From Adenophora triphylla var. japonica (taxonomy: Eukaryota; Streptophyta; Magnoliopsida; Asterales; Campanulaceae), in contig JAFEMH010000758.1 of NCBI GenBank assembly GCA_022495995.1, positions 496,001 to 560,000 of the forward strand: a stretch of DNA of 64,000 nucleotides, written 5' to 3'. The notes beneath the pieces were generated by a model, which worked only from the letters and a program-made list of their open reading frames with translations, did not search any database and had not been told where the DNA came from. Below, in pieces: positions 23,458 to 34,662 of this stretch (its first letter is position 1; each line of letters starts with the position of its first letter). Position numbers and translations under genes: made by a program.

Positions 23458-23700
23458 TTGGGCGACCGTCCATGGTTAATTTGCAAAGATTGTGGAACTG
23501 CTGTAAGGGTGAGCGGCCGCCCAAGATGATCTGAGCGACCGCCCATGTTTGAATTGAAATGAGAGCCAAATTGCTGTTAAGGTGAGCGGCCGCCCAGGGT
23601 AAGATAAGCGACCGCCCATGTTGGAAATTTCAAACATTGCAATCTTCTGGACACGTGAGCGGCCGCCCAGGAGGGGGTGAGCGACCACCCACCTTGAAAT
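23458..23700 (+). repeat. Tandem GAGCGGCCGCCCA / GAGCGACCGCCCA array
   Basis: Three pairs of units alternate gagcggccgccca and gcgaccgccca (the last unit reads gcgaccaccca), spaced about 30-70 bp, in otherwise AT-rich DNA. Related motifs stand in the LTRs of this element, the nested element and the gypsy element at 40219. Confidence 0.8.
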
Positions 23701-24192
23701 TGGGCGTTACATTTTAAGCCCTAAAACAGAGCCGCCGCCTCACTTTCTCTCTCTCTCCCTCTTCAAATTTCAACTGCTTTCTCTCCTTCTCTCTAGAAAC
23801 CCCGGCCCTCTCTCCTCTTCTCTCTAAAAATTCTTCTCCCAAACACCCAAATCCTCCATTTCTTCTCCCTAAATTGCTTACCCTCACCATACTCAACCCT
23901 CCTAAGCCAAGATTTAACCCCTTTCCACCATTGTTGGGCAAGAATTTTGAATGAGATTTTGAAAAAAATTGCAAAGGAGTCAAGGTTGCAAGAGTTGAAT
24001 TTTGAAGCCCAAAGGTGAAAGCTTAGTGAGGGAATCAGTGTTCAAGGTGTGAGGCTTCTTCCTAGTTCATCTTCATCTATTCCGACGGATTTCCGGCGAA
24101 CTCCGGCGAATTTTCCGGTGAACTTTCCGGCAAGTAAGATTTCTCCTTCCTTCTTTAGTGCTCTCTATGTGGAAGTATTTGTGGGTGGTTGA
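23701..24192 (+). other. Leader before the env-position ORF
   Basis: A pyrimidine-rich, gene-like leader (ctctctctccctcttc, then ttccggcgaactccggcg) precedes the env-position ORF. No ORF is recognised. The minus-strand frame at 23714-23983 looks like a mirror of the pyrimidine runs. Confidence 0.5.
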
Positions 24193-24995
24193 GTCAAAAT
24201 TCCTAGGCAAAGAAATGCTCCCGTTCCGGAACCGGTTGTTGAATTTGATGAAACTAAGTTTGTGGGTGGTAAAGCAAAGTTATTTTTTGATAGATATGCA
24301 AACAAAGGGTTCTCAGTGGAAAATGAGTTTAAGCCGGATGAACTTGGGTTAGATGATATTTTTGCAAGGTATGGATGGGGAAGTTTAGCGAGCCGTCCAG
24401 CTAATAGAGGTTCGGCAGTGTTGGTAAGGGAGTTTTATGCCAATGCATATGAGAAAGGGGAGGGTAGGAAGTGTTCAAAAGTGAGAGGCAAGAATGTATG
24501 GTATAATGGGGAAGATATTAACTCTTATTATGGGATGGAGTCGCCTGGGTTTGAGAACAATGCTTGTGATTATTACTCTAGTGCAAAGATCATGGAGAAT
24601 AATGTGGCGGGGAACCTTGACAGGTTGGCGCCTTATTTTGTAGACATTGAGTTGGCATTATTGAGAAATGGTAATGTGAAGAAGGCGAGAGATATGGATT
24701 TGAGGATGCGTGCTTTGCACAGATTTATTTGTGAGCGTATCATGCCTACTTCGCATTACAATGATGTGCATTGGAGGAGAGCGCTGTTGATGACCGTGGT
24801 GTTGTCCGGTCAACGTTTCAATACGGGACTAGCGATGTCCATGGAGATAGTGAACACATATAAGACTATTGGGCGGTGCAACTTTAATTTTCCTCTATTG
24901 ATATCTGGGTTGATTGATAGGGCAGGAGTGAATCTTACTCGTCCGTGTATTGTGAGGGATATTGTGTCAACGGGGACGACTGTGAGTAAGAGGTC
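24193..24995 (+). pseudogene. Athila env-position ORF, left part
   Basis: The frame (from about 24193, no clear ATG) contains FFDRYANKGFSVENEF, RYGWGSLASRP, VREFYANAYE and VRGKNVWYNGEDINSYYG. These are typical of the putative plant transposon protein domain found downstream of pol in Athila elements. Its role is unknown; I see no signal peptide or membrane segment, so it is not a recognisable envelope protein. At 24996 the nested element interrupts it, and the frame resumes at 32916 without loss of phase. A TGA at 24190 and the lack of an ATG suggest the start is damaged. Confidence 0.7.
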
Positions 24996-27193
24996 TGATG
25001 GATGTGTATTTACCCATCCAAATGATGCACTTTTAGGCTTTCTTTGTGTTCGATTCCCGAGTTTTATGTATATTTGATATGGTTTGTTAGTGTTTTGATA
25101 GTACAGGGGCTGAAGTGCAACAATGCTGAAATCTGGGACAAAAACTGACATTTGGAAGCTTTTGGATTAAATTGGAATTATTGGAAAATTCAGGGACTAA
25201 ACTGGAAATATGGAATTTTTGGACGAATTTGATTTATAAAAATTCATGAGTTAAAATAAAAAGGAAAATCCCAAAGAGCGAAGTGCAAAAGAATTCATTA
25301 GAGCGATCAAAGTGCGAAGAGAAAATCGCGAGACGAAACGAATAAAAGTGGTACTAAATTATGGCACAAGTATGGCCGAGGCACTGCTTGGTTTGGCCGA
25401 GCAATTTGGGGCCAGCTAGGCCATGGCCGGACAAGGCCATTGCAAGTTGGGGCCAAGAAGGAAGGAATGGGCCGGCCAAGCTTAAAACCCTGAATTCTGC
25501 ACAAACTCTCTGGCCACTTGCGCGGGCGCGCCATTCTACCAGGGCGGCCGCGCTAGGGAGATCAAAGGCTCGGCCAACTTACGGCCAACTAGGGCGGACG
25601 CGGTGTCAACAAGGGCGGCCGCTCTCAGGCCATAATCAGCATACGTATTCACATCAACTCAAGGGCAGTTTCGACATTTTCCTCACCTGGGTCCCTTGTT
25701 TTGCCCTAATTCTCTTTATAAATTTCACAGCAGCCACGGCAAAAGAAAGAGAACACAGACCATATATCATATATTTTTGGATTGGATTTTTATTCTTTTT
25801 TCTGGGAAGAATATAATTGAAGAATTGAATCAGAAGAATTATTCTCAAATCAGGTTTTTATTATTTGTAAATTATGAGTAGCTAATTTATTAGATTTGTA
25901 GATTGGTCGAACCTTTACCGGATTTCTGTGCAGTAATATTTTTAATTCTTTCTATTTAATTCCTTCTAGTTCATTAATAGATCTTAATTCCATGTTCTTA
26001 GATTTGAGACGTATGTTAAGATACGAACTCATCTTTGAATAATTAGGTATTTATCGAGCCATTAATTTGGGCGATTTATACATTGACCACTATTGATTGA
26101 ATAATTTGGTCTGTGCCGTAATAGAAGCGGATCAATATTAGGTTCTTTTATTCGTTCGTCTCCGCAATTGCCAAGTCCATTTTGATCGCTCTAATGAATT
26201 CTTTTGCACTTCGCTCTTTGGGATTTTATTTTGTACTTTAACCCGGCCGCCCTCAGGCCATAATCAGCATACGTATTCACATCAACTCAAGGGCAGTTTC
26301 GACATTTTCCTCACCTGGGTCCCTTGTTTTGCCCTAATTCTCTTTATAAATTTCACAGCAGCCACGGCAAAAGAAAGAGAACACAGACCATATATCATAT
26401 TTTTGGAGTTTTAATTATTTTTCTTTTCTTTTAACAACACAATTGAAGAAGAGAAGAATTATTCATCAATCCAGGTTTTTATCTTTGTAAATTATGAGTA
26501 GCTAATTTCTTAGATTTGTAGATTGGTCGAACCTTTACCGGAATTCTATGCAATAATATTTTAATTCTTTCTATTTAATTCCTTCTAGTTCAATAATAGA
26601 TTTTAATTTCTTGTTCTTAGATTTGAGACGTATGCTAAGATACGAACTCGTCTTTGAATAATTGGGTATTTATCGAGCCATTAATTTGGGCAATTTATAC
26701 ATAGACCACTATTGATTGAATAATTTGGTCTGTGCCGTAATAGAAACGGATCAACGTTAGGTTCTTTAATTCTTGTGTTCTTAACGTATTCTTGGCATAT
26801 TGTGGAACCGTAATAGAATTTACAATATTAAAAAGAGTATTTAGGATTGTAATCCGGCCACCTAACCGTGTCGGTCCTAGCTAAAGTGAATGAACCCTAG
26901 AAGTTGAGTTAATGTTTTATAAGTAAAATTTTGCATAGAATGATGGTGAAGTGAAATCCAATCTACGAATCTCTGCTCATAATCTGTTTTCTCGTTTAGT
27001 TAGTTTTAGTTATTTATTTTATGCTCTTAGTTCTAAATCAAAGTTATAAACTGTGGTTACTAAATTCACTGCGTTTACTTTACTTGTTTACCAACGAGTC
27101 TCTGTGGATTCGACCCCTGCATTTGCATACTGCTACACCGGTAGTGAGTAAACTTGCTCGGTTTTTATTACAAGAGGGAGTTTTCCTCCATCA
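24996..27193 (+). repeat. Left LTR of the nested element, chimeric (2198 bp)
   Basis: The first 1155 bp match the right LTR at about 99%. At about 26150 the sequence switches to an inverted patch (about 26153-26238) that is the reverse complement of LTR positions near 25240-25340. From 26243 a second LTR segment starts (ggccgccctcaggccataat) and runs to the LTR end. It repeats material already present from about 25615 and is visibly more diverged. The junction cttttattc is shared by both partners, pointing to a microhomology-mediated switch. Confidence 0.85.
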
Positions 27194-27249
27194 AGTTTGG
27201 CGCCGTTGCCGGGGACTTGTTGCAAGTAAACAAGTAGGTTTTGTAGTGA

Positions 27250-28113
27250 ATGCAAGGTCGTCGTTCTTTGAAGCCTACATTGGTGCCATTGAACGATAAC
27301 ATAAACAGACTTAATAAAACTAAAGACACTAAGCTTCTTGAGGAAGCATTTGAGGGCGATCCCCTCTTTAATCCCCTTTTCTCGGATTCGGACATCGAAT
27401 CAGAACCCTCCACCACCGAGGTAGAGGAAGAGAATGCCGAGATGGCAGAACCACCGGCATAAACTATGAATGATTTCCTGAGACCTAGGGTAGACACATC
27501 TACCTCTTGCATAGTGCTATCCGATGCAGCCAAAAATCTAGAGGTCAAAGGACAATACTTTGCCATGTTGCCAAGCTTTCACGGATTGCCTGGTGAGGAT
27601 GCACTCACGTTCCTTAAAGAGTATATTATTGTTGTTGCTCAATTTTTGTTAAGACAGGGAGTGACTGAGGAGCAAATTAGACTGAAGTGTTTTCCTTACA
27701 CTCTTAAGGGAGTGGCTAAAACATGGTTGATGATGCTTGCACCGAGCAGCATTAGTACTTGGGTAGAATTGCAAGATGTGTTCCTTAAAAGATATTACCC
27801 ACATCATCTGTTGGCTAGCTTTAGACAGAAATTGATGACATTTTCCCAAGATGTGGGGTAGCCCTTTCATGAGGCATGGGAAAGATTCAATACAATGTTA
27901 ATACAATGTCCCCAACACAATTTTACACTACCCTCACTGAACCAAGCCTTTTATGATGGCTTGAATGACAATGGTCAATCAATGGTTGACAATGCTGCTG
28001 GAGGCTCGATAGGAGCCAAGACCCCGGAAGAAACTAAAGCTTTATTTGAGATGTTGAGTGCTAATTCTCAACAAAAGAGTTCTAGGGGTAGAACAAGGGG
28101 GTGCTTGAATTGA
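27250..28113 (+). pseudogene. Nested element Gag, broken
   Basis: The Athila-type Gag begins MQGRRSLKPTLVPLNDNINR, clearly related to the Gag of the surrounding element ([17 protein letters not shown]), and includes KTWLMMLAPSSISTWVELQD. It is interrupted by TAA at 27460-27462 and TAG at 27859-27861, both in frame, and by a frameshift near 28100 into the next ORF. Gag should bind and package the element RNA. Confidence 0.85.
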
Positions 28114-29654
28114 ATGCTAGTGATAATATTTCAAAGCAGATTGCACTTTTAAATAATAAATTGGATAAATTGACTGCTTGTGGCACTTCTGCTGGTGCCA
28201 ATGTTATTACCGATTATTGTACAAATTGTGGTTTATCATCTCATGTGACTAATATGTGTCCAAGTGCAGCAAATTTTTCTTATCATCCTGAACAGGCACA
28301 TGCTTTCAATGGATATGTACCAAGGCCACCACCCCAAGGCAACCAATATGGCAATTACAATTCATGGGGTGGCCATCCGAATCAGCAAGTAAAACCTCTT
28401 CATGCACCACCACCTGGACAACATGGTAGGGAACCTTGGGAGATGGCAGTTCAGCAGTTAAGGATGGAGATGCAGCAAAGCAACAGAAATATAGATGCTG
28501 CGTTTGAAAAGATGGGCACACAAGTAGAGCAACTTATGAAGGTTGCCCAAGAGTTGATGAAAGAGAAGAACCCACCTGAGCAAGCAAAGTCAATCACAAC
28601 AGTGTGGGATGAAAGTGAGGAAATTGAGGAGGTATTTCTATCTTCTCTTGATAATATTGATTGTTTTGATAATAATGATGATGTTAATGAGGATGAAAAG
28701 GTTAAATATGTTCAAAAAGACCCCGGGTGTTTCACTATCCCAATTTCTTTAGGGGGTCAAAATTTTAAAGGTTTGTTGGATCTTGGGGCAAGTGTCAATG
28801 TGATGCCCTTTCATGTTTTTAGAAGTTTGGGGGTATGTGAGTTGAAACCACCCATAAGAGACTTGCAATTGGCGGATCTCTCAATCAAAAGGCCCTTAGG
28901 GGTTATTGAAGGGGTGTTGGTTAAAATTGATAAAATTATTATCCCCATTGACTTTTATGTGATGTGTATGGAGGGATCAAGTGAGGAACAACTGAAAACT
29001 CCCATTCTGCTTGGGAGGCCATTTATGTTTGACACTAAGGCCACTATTGATGTGTGCCAAGGGGTGGTGTCCTTGAGAGGTATGGGGGAGGAATGTAAGT
29101 TTGTTATGTTTAAGAATGACAAGAACCTTCCCTTTAATGATAGTTTTGTAGGAGCCCTAACTGATGTACCAATTGTCAAATATGATGTGAATGGATGTGA
29201 GAAAAGTGGGGATAATGCAGACGTTTGTCCCTTGGCTAATAACATTAAGGCCGACCAATACTCTAGGAGTAACGGGTCGTATCACTCCCCACACGACTCC
29301 CATAAAGAGTCGAATCCACCACATCTACCACAAGGGCCTTCAAAATCGAGAGTTAGTGAGGAGAGTTATAGTGATTTATCTGATTCTATATTTTTAAATA
29401 TTTTTGTTCATGATAACTCTCTTGATCTTGGTTGTGAGAATGGTGTTCTGCAGGTTGCAGAAAAGATTGAGTTTGGGGGTGGAAACCCCAATAAAAAGAA
29501 AAGAAAGAGGGGTAAGCACAAGCGTAAAATTTCAAAAATAAATGTGGCTTTACCCCTACGTATGGACAAAGGAGAGCTGATGTGGAAAGAGAAGGGCGTT
29601 TGTGCCCGTGAGGAAAAGAGATGGTCCAAAGGCCACAAAGCAAAGGCCAAGTAA
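28101..29654 (+). CDS. Nested element knuckle-protease protein with basic tail (517 aa)
   Basis: This frame continues Gag after the frameshift. It has a CCHC knuckle YCTNCGLSSHVTNMC (about residue 39), a linker, and an aspartic protease with the active-site motif GLLDLGASVNVMP (about residue 225) and [13 protein letters not shown]. Where autonomous relatives go on into reverse transcriptase, this protein has a different tail of about 180 residues. It is acidic at first, then very basic (NPNKKKRKRGKHKRKISK), and it ends at TAA. The basic stretch could bind nucleic acid or act as a nuclear signal. The first codon of the frame is not a trusted start. Confidence 0.8.
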   Translation: MLELNASDNISKQIALLNNKLDKLTACGTSAGANVITDYCTNCGLSSHVTNMCPSAANFSYHPEQAHAFNGYVPRPPPQGNQYGNYNSWGGHPNQQVKPLHAPPPGQHGREPWEMAVQQLRMEMQQSNRNIDAAFEKMGTQVEQLMKVAQELMKEKNPPEQAKSITTVWDESEEIEEVFLSSLDNIDCFDNNDDVNEDEKVKYVQKDPGCFTIPISLGGQNFKGLLDLGASVNVMPFHVFRSLGVCELKPPIRDLQLADLSIKRPLGVIEGVLVKIDKIIIPIDFYVMCMEGSSEEQLKTPILLGRPFMFDTKATIDVCQGVVSLRGMGEECKFVMFKNDKNLPFNDSFVGALTDVPIVKYDVNGCEKSGDNADVCPLANNIKADQYSRSNGSYHSPHDSHKESNPPHLPQGPSKSRVSEESYSDLSDSIFLNIFVHDNSLDLGCENGVLQVAEKIEFGGGNPNKKKRKRGKHKRKISKINVALPLRMDKGELMWKEKGVCAREEKRWSKGHKAKAK

Positions 29655-29666
29655 GCTTGGGACCAT

Positions 29667-29715
29667 AGTCGGGCTAACGACTTTAACCAAATGCGCTGCT
29701 TGGGAGGCAACCCAA
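29667..29715 (+). other. Double hairpin after the protease ORF
   Basis: The hairpins AGTCG-ggctaa-CGACT (29667-29682) and TTGGG-AGGCAA-CCCAA (29700-29715) correspond to those at 23049-23097 of the host element. The closing C-G pair of the first stem there is A-T here, a compensatory change. Confidence 0.7.
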
Positions 29716-29803
29716 TGAGGTATGTTTTATTTTTTATGTTAATTACTGTTTAGTAGTGTCTTGCCATCCGTTAAACCCAAGGCACGCTTTTGTTCTCTGT
29801 GCT

Positions 29804-29840
29804 CTGAGGACATAGCATGTTTTGAGTTTGGGGGTAGACA
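29804..29840 (+). other. Internal polypurine-like module in the nested element
   Basis: ctgaggacatagcatg followed by gagtttgggggtaga matches the modules at 23156, 33431 and 34629. Confidence 0.65.
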
Positions 29841-31328
29841 TCTCTCCGAGTTTGTGGGTTTATAGGGGAGTGTATATAGTGTCACCCTCTAAAAAAATAG
29901 AAAAATTTAAAAATTTTGTTCTTTTCATAGTTGGGATGTTGGCCAAAGTCTGTGATGACTAGAGTGTGCTTTAATTTTAAAATCACATGTGCTATTATGA
30001 GTGTGGTGATTGGGATTGCATTGAAACATTTAAATTATGATTGTACCACCTCTCACTTCCGTATCATATTCTTGGTCATTGTCATCAACTTAGGTGCCTT
30101 TTATGGGATCACTTTGTGTATTCTCGGGGTCCCTAGAACATGTTTGCATGATTGTCAATAACACGTCAATAGGTTACTTGATACATATGGCTATTCTTTG
30201 AATCCCTTGTTGTGAGCCTTAAACTTTCTCGTCACTTATATAAAATTTTCCGCTAGAACCCCTTTTGAGCTTGAAAAAGAATGGAATCTCTCACAAAGTG
30301 GGAGGTTATCTTAGACCACCATTCGCCTTCAATTGTACCCTCATTATCCCACCCTTTTTAACTTATACACTATTTTCTCACCCTTTCAAGAAAGTGAAAC
30401 TAGGGAAAGAATAGGAATATTTTGGGGGATGTCATGAAAATCAAAGGATTGAGTGGAAATTGGTCACGAAAAAAAAAAGGGTCATGTTATGTAATGAAAA
30501 GAGGGGCTTGAGCAAAATAGTAAATGCACATTCTTTATGATTCATTTGTGCAAAGTAAAAAAAAAAAAAAGAAGAAAAAAGAAAAAGAAAGTAAAAAAAA
30601 AAAAAAAGGAAAGAAAAGAAAAAGAAGAAAAAGTGAAGCCTTGCCCCTATCAAAGTGGAAATTATGTTTCAAGGTGACCAAAGAAAGTAATGGAATGTGT
30701 TCAATCCCATGTCGATGTATGAAAAAGTTTTAGTTTGTGGGTTGGCACATTGGGAAGTAATAAGGGTGAGTGGAGAAATTATCATCAAAGTAGGGATGTA
30801 TTGTTAAAAGAAGACTTTCTAGTTTCACTTTCTTATGTTCGTATGTCCTTACCTTCATTTGTAACCATGAACCTAGCCCCTGCGATCTTTCGCACTTAAC
30901 TTTTAAGTCATATTATTCTTTCAATATAGATAACCGGGTTGACAATTGTGTAAATATGCATATGAGTGTCCTTTTTGGGTTGTAATATCTATAACATATT
31001 GATTTAGAGCATCACTTAGTGAATCCATAAACAATCTTAGGTTGTTGGCAGTGACCTCCCATAATTCATTCATCATTCATGCCGCGGTGGAAAATTGTGA
31101 GTTTTATGCTTCAATGTGATTGTAATCCCATTACTGTGGTGACACTTGTTGATTATGTGTGTTGGTGAGAATCTGAGACTTGTATGGCCAATGACTCATC
31201 TGTGATAGAACACCCCAAAAATAAGTAATTTGTTTTTATATTTTATTATTAGTATTTAGAGTAGTTTTATTTTTATTCTTTTAGTTTTGTTTTACTCGGG
31301 ACGAGCAAAAGGTTAGTTTGTGGGTGTT
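29841..31328 (+). other. Non-coding 3' region of the nested element
   Basis: No gene is recognised. An A-rich tract (30545-30640) gives low-complexity Lys frames. The end, cgggacgagcaaaagg then gtttgtgggtgtt, is the polypurine tract before the right LTR. Confidence 0.7.
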
Positions 31329-32910
31329 TGATGGATGTGTATTTACCCATCCAAATGATGCACTTTTAGGCTTTCTTTGTGTTCGATTCCCGAGTTTTAT
31401 GTATATTTGATATGGTTTGTTAGTGTTTTGATAGTACAGGGGCTGAAGTGCAACAATGCTGAAATCTGGGACAAAAACTGACATTTGGAAGCTTTTGGAT
31501 TAAATTGGAATTATTGGAAAATTCAGGGACTAAACTGGAAATATGGAATTTTTGGACGAATTTGATTTATAAAAATTCATGAGTTAAAATAAAAAAGAAA
31601 ATCCCAAAGAGCGAAGTGCAAAAGAATTCATTAGAGCGATCAAAGTGCGAAGAGAAAATCGCGAGACGAAACGAATAAAAGTGGTACTAAATTATGGCAC
31701 AAGCATGGCCGAGGCACTGCTTGGTTTGGCCGAGCAATTTGGGGCCAGCTAGGCCATGGCCGGACAAGGCCATTGCAAGTTGGGGCCAAGAAGGAAGGAA
31801 TGGGCCGACCAAGCTTAAAAGCCTGAATTCTGCACAAACTCTCTGGCCACTTGCGCGGGCGCGCCATTCTACCAGGGCGGCCGCGCTAGGGAGATCAAAG
31901 GCTCGGCCAACTTACGGCCAACTAGGGCGGACGCGGTGTCAACAAGGGCGGCCGCTCTCAGGCGATAATCAGCATACGTATTCACATCCACTCAAGGGCA
32001 GTTTCGACATTTTCCTCACCTGGGTCCCTTGTTTTGCCCTAATTCTCTTTATAAATTTCATAGCAGCCACGGCAAAAGAAAGAGAACACAGACCATATAT
32101 CATATATTTTTGGATTGGATTTTTATTCTTTTTTCTGGGAAGAACATAATTGAAGAATTGAAGAAGAAGAATTATTCTCAAATCAGGTTTTTATTATTTG
32201 TAAATTATGAGTAGCTAATTTATTAGATTTGTAGATTGGTCGAACCTTTACCGGATTTCTATGCAGTAATATTTTTAATTCTTTCTATTTAATTCCTTCT
32301 AGTTCATTAATAGATCTTAATTCCATGTTCTTAGATTTGAGACGTATGTTAAGATACGAACTCATCTTTGAATAATTAGGTATTTATCGAGCCATTAATT
32401 TGGGCGATTTATGCATTGACCACTATTGATTGAATAATTTGGTCTGTGCCGTAATAGAAGCGGATCAATATTAGGTTCTTTTATTCTTTCGTGCTTAATG
32501 TATTCTTGGAATATTGTGGTGCCGTAATAGAACCCATAATATTAAGAGAGTATTTAGGGTTGTAATCCGGCCACCTAACCGTGTCGATCCTAGCTAAAGT
32601 GAATGAACCCTAGAAGTTGAGTTAATGTTTTATAAGTAAAATTCTGCATAGAATGATGGTGAAGTGAAATCCAATCTACGAATCTCTGCTCATAATCTGT
32701 TTTCTAGTTTAGTTAGTTTTTGCTATTTATTTATTTTAAGCTCTTAGTTTCAAATAAAAATTATAAACTTTTGTTACTAAATTCACTGCGTTCACCCTAT
32801 TTGTTTACCAACGAGTCTCTGTGGATTCGACCCCTGCAATTGCATACTGCTACACCGGTAGTGAGTACACTTGCTCGGTTTTTATTACAAGAGGGAGTTT
32901 TCCTCCATCA
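31329..32910 (+). repeat. Right LTR of the nested element (1582 bp)
   Basis: This is the regular-length LTR, TGATGG...CATCA. It carries the GC motifs agggcggccgcgctag, agggcggacgcgg and agggcggccgctc at 31874-31958. Confidence 0.9.
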
Positions 32911-32915
32911 AGGTC

Positions 32916-33375
32916 CCTCACAATAAAGGGGCATGCCCAGTTGCAGCATGGAGAAGGTTCTTCGAGAGGAGTTAGAGAGAGAGAAGTAGATGAGGATATG
33001 GAGGAACAGCAGTTCACTCCGACTGAGGCTGCGTTGGCCAATCTACCAGGAAAAGGGACAGGAGGCACAACGTTTAGCGGGAATGGAAGAGAATCAGAGG
33101 CAACTGCAGTCTCTGGTTATGGAGGATTTTTATGCTATGAGTATGTGGAGGCAGCGTATGGAGGACGCACAGACGGAGATGTTTCAAGAAATTAGGGACA
33201 GGCTTCCTCCACCTCCGTCGCCTCAGCATATTCCATATCAGCCGCCTCTATATCGTGATCCTGAACAGTTGAGAGGATGGTCTTCTTGGCAAGCGCTGTA
33301 GCAGCAAGATCAGCAGCAGCAGCATCACAGCACGGGATCGAGCGGGAGTGGCTTGGTTGGTCCGTGGGATCAATT
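32916..33375 (+). pseudogene. Athila env-position ORF, right part
   Basis: It continues in frame from 24995 when the nested element and one duplicated AGGTC are ignored. It is Glu/Gln-rich (EEQQFTPTEAALAN). A frameshift near 33045 moves it to the frame with QEAQRLAGMEENQRQLQSL, which suggests a coiled coil, and then a Pro-rich and Gln-rich end. A TAG stands at about 33299. Confidence 0.65.
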
Positions 33376-34662
33376 TTGGAGGTGATTTTTGGTTGGAGGT
33401 ACCCCTATTCCTTACTTTATTTTGTTGCATTATGGACAATGCATGATTTAAGTTTGGGGGTGTGGGGTACTTGTCTGTTTGTTTGATTCACCATATTAGT
33501 TAGGATTTACTACTTTTGTAGTTAGGATTTTAATTTTAAAAAAAAAATATGAAAAATTTTGAAAAATTTTCTTGGAAAAATAGTTAGCTATGTCTTTAAT
33601 ATTCTTGGTGTTCCCCAGAATTGCATGTGATTTGTTGTGACCGCTAAGAAGGATAATGGGATTTGGTAATTGTATATGCAAGTGTTGGTATAATTCTTGA
33701 TTAATTGTGGTACATTACTTAAGAGTTATGATTGTGTCCTAAATCTCTTAGTTGTAATTACTCTTGAAAATATTCTCTTTGTTGATAATTTTTGATCCAT
33801 TTTTTATAAAGTTTATAGTACACCATCATCTTTTAAGTTAATGAGTTTGTTTATCAATTAGCAACATTAGGCAAGTCATAAGATGAGTATTCCTTTGATG
33901 TGAATAGAATTTGACCCCCCCTTATTATCTTGAGAAAAAAGAAAAAAAAAAGACAAAGAAAAAAAAAAGGGAATGAGAGCAATGGCAATGCAACTTATAC
34001 TCGGTGAAACCTCCAGACGCGTAGATTAATTGGTTAGGGATTATTCTAGCTTAACCAGATTTCTGGGTATGCAGTAGCGTTATGGAGGAAGAGCTTTACC
34101 GCCGTGATGGTCCGTACCAAGCTCGATACCGAAGTGGTTAACTCTCAAAACCTTTAAATAAATCTCTACCTAGTATTAGGGGCATGGAGTTCGCTGCTAC
34201 AGTGTTCCCTACTTGAACGGTAGAAGATTTTTAAATGTGCTTAAAGAATCAAGTTGGGGGGGTGTAAGCGGTTCATGGGAATATTCATGCTTTATGTTTA
34301 AAAAGTGTTGTTGTTTGATAAATAAAGTCAATAAAATAAAAGATGGTTGGTGTACTTAGCTTTTTAAATATGGATCTTGTTTGTGAGTAAAGAGAGAGAT
34401 GATAGTGCATAAAGAGATTTATGGTGTAATTATAATGGTTAAGTAAGATACTACAAATTAATGGAAAATATATTGATACTTGCATAGTGGAAGTATTATC
34501 CTGCGGTTGATGGTAACTTTTGATTTGTTGCAATTGTGGAACATGCAAGAATGGAGGGACATAGTTGATTATTTGGTAGAGTAACTTGTTTTTATTTTCG
34601 TTGTTTATAGTTTATTTTGGGGTTTGCTCGAGGACTAGCAAATGTTTAAGTTTGGGGGTATT
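33376..34662 (+). other. Athila 3' region with polypurine modules
   Basis: No gene is recognised. Purine-rich modules occur at 33431-33465 (atggacaatgcatg, then taagtttgggggtgtgg), 34234-34267 (agttgggggggtgtaag) and 34629-34662 (gaggactagcaaatg, then aagtttgggggtatt). The last abuts the right LTR and is the working polypurine tract. Confidence 0.75.

Larger units (their letters stand above)
24996..32910 (+). mobile_element. Nested gag-protease-only Athila relative
   Basis: LTRs start TGATGGATGTG and end CTCCATCA, with target duplication AGGTC (24991-24995 and 32911-32915). A tRNA-Asp primer site lies at 27198-27215, and gttagtttgtgggtgtt precedes the right LTR. The internal region codes for Gag, a CCHC knuckle and a protease with a basic tail, but no reverse transcriptase, RNase H or integrase. 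It is thus a TR-GAG-type non-autonomous element that needs a partner such as the element around it. The left LTR is a rearranged chimera. Confidence 0.9.

Noticed and set aside
23714..23983. Minus-strand Arg/Glu-rich frame
   Set aside because: It mirrors the pyrimidine-rich leader before the env-position ORF.
24193..25077. Env-like glycoprotein in the Athila element
   Set aside because: No signal peptide, transmembrane segment or cysteine pattern is visible; the position alone does not support an envelope function.
25361..25816. 151-codon frame, repeated at 31694-32149
   Set aside because: It lies wholly in the LTR of the nested element, is present in both LTRs for that reason, and its Trp/Pro/Arg-rich composition comes from the GC motif islands.
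30441..30733. Poly-Lys and poly-Phe frames
   Set aside because: They translate the A-rich tract of the nested element's non-coding region.
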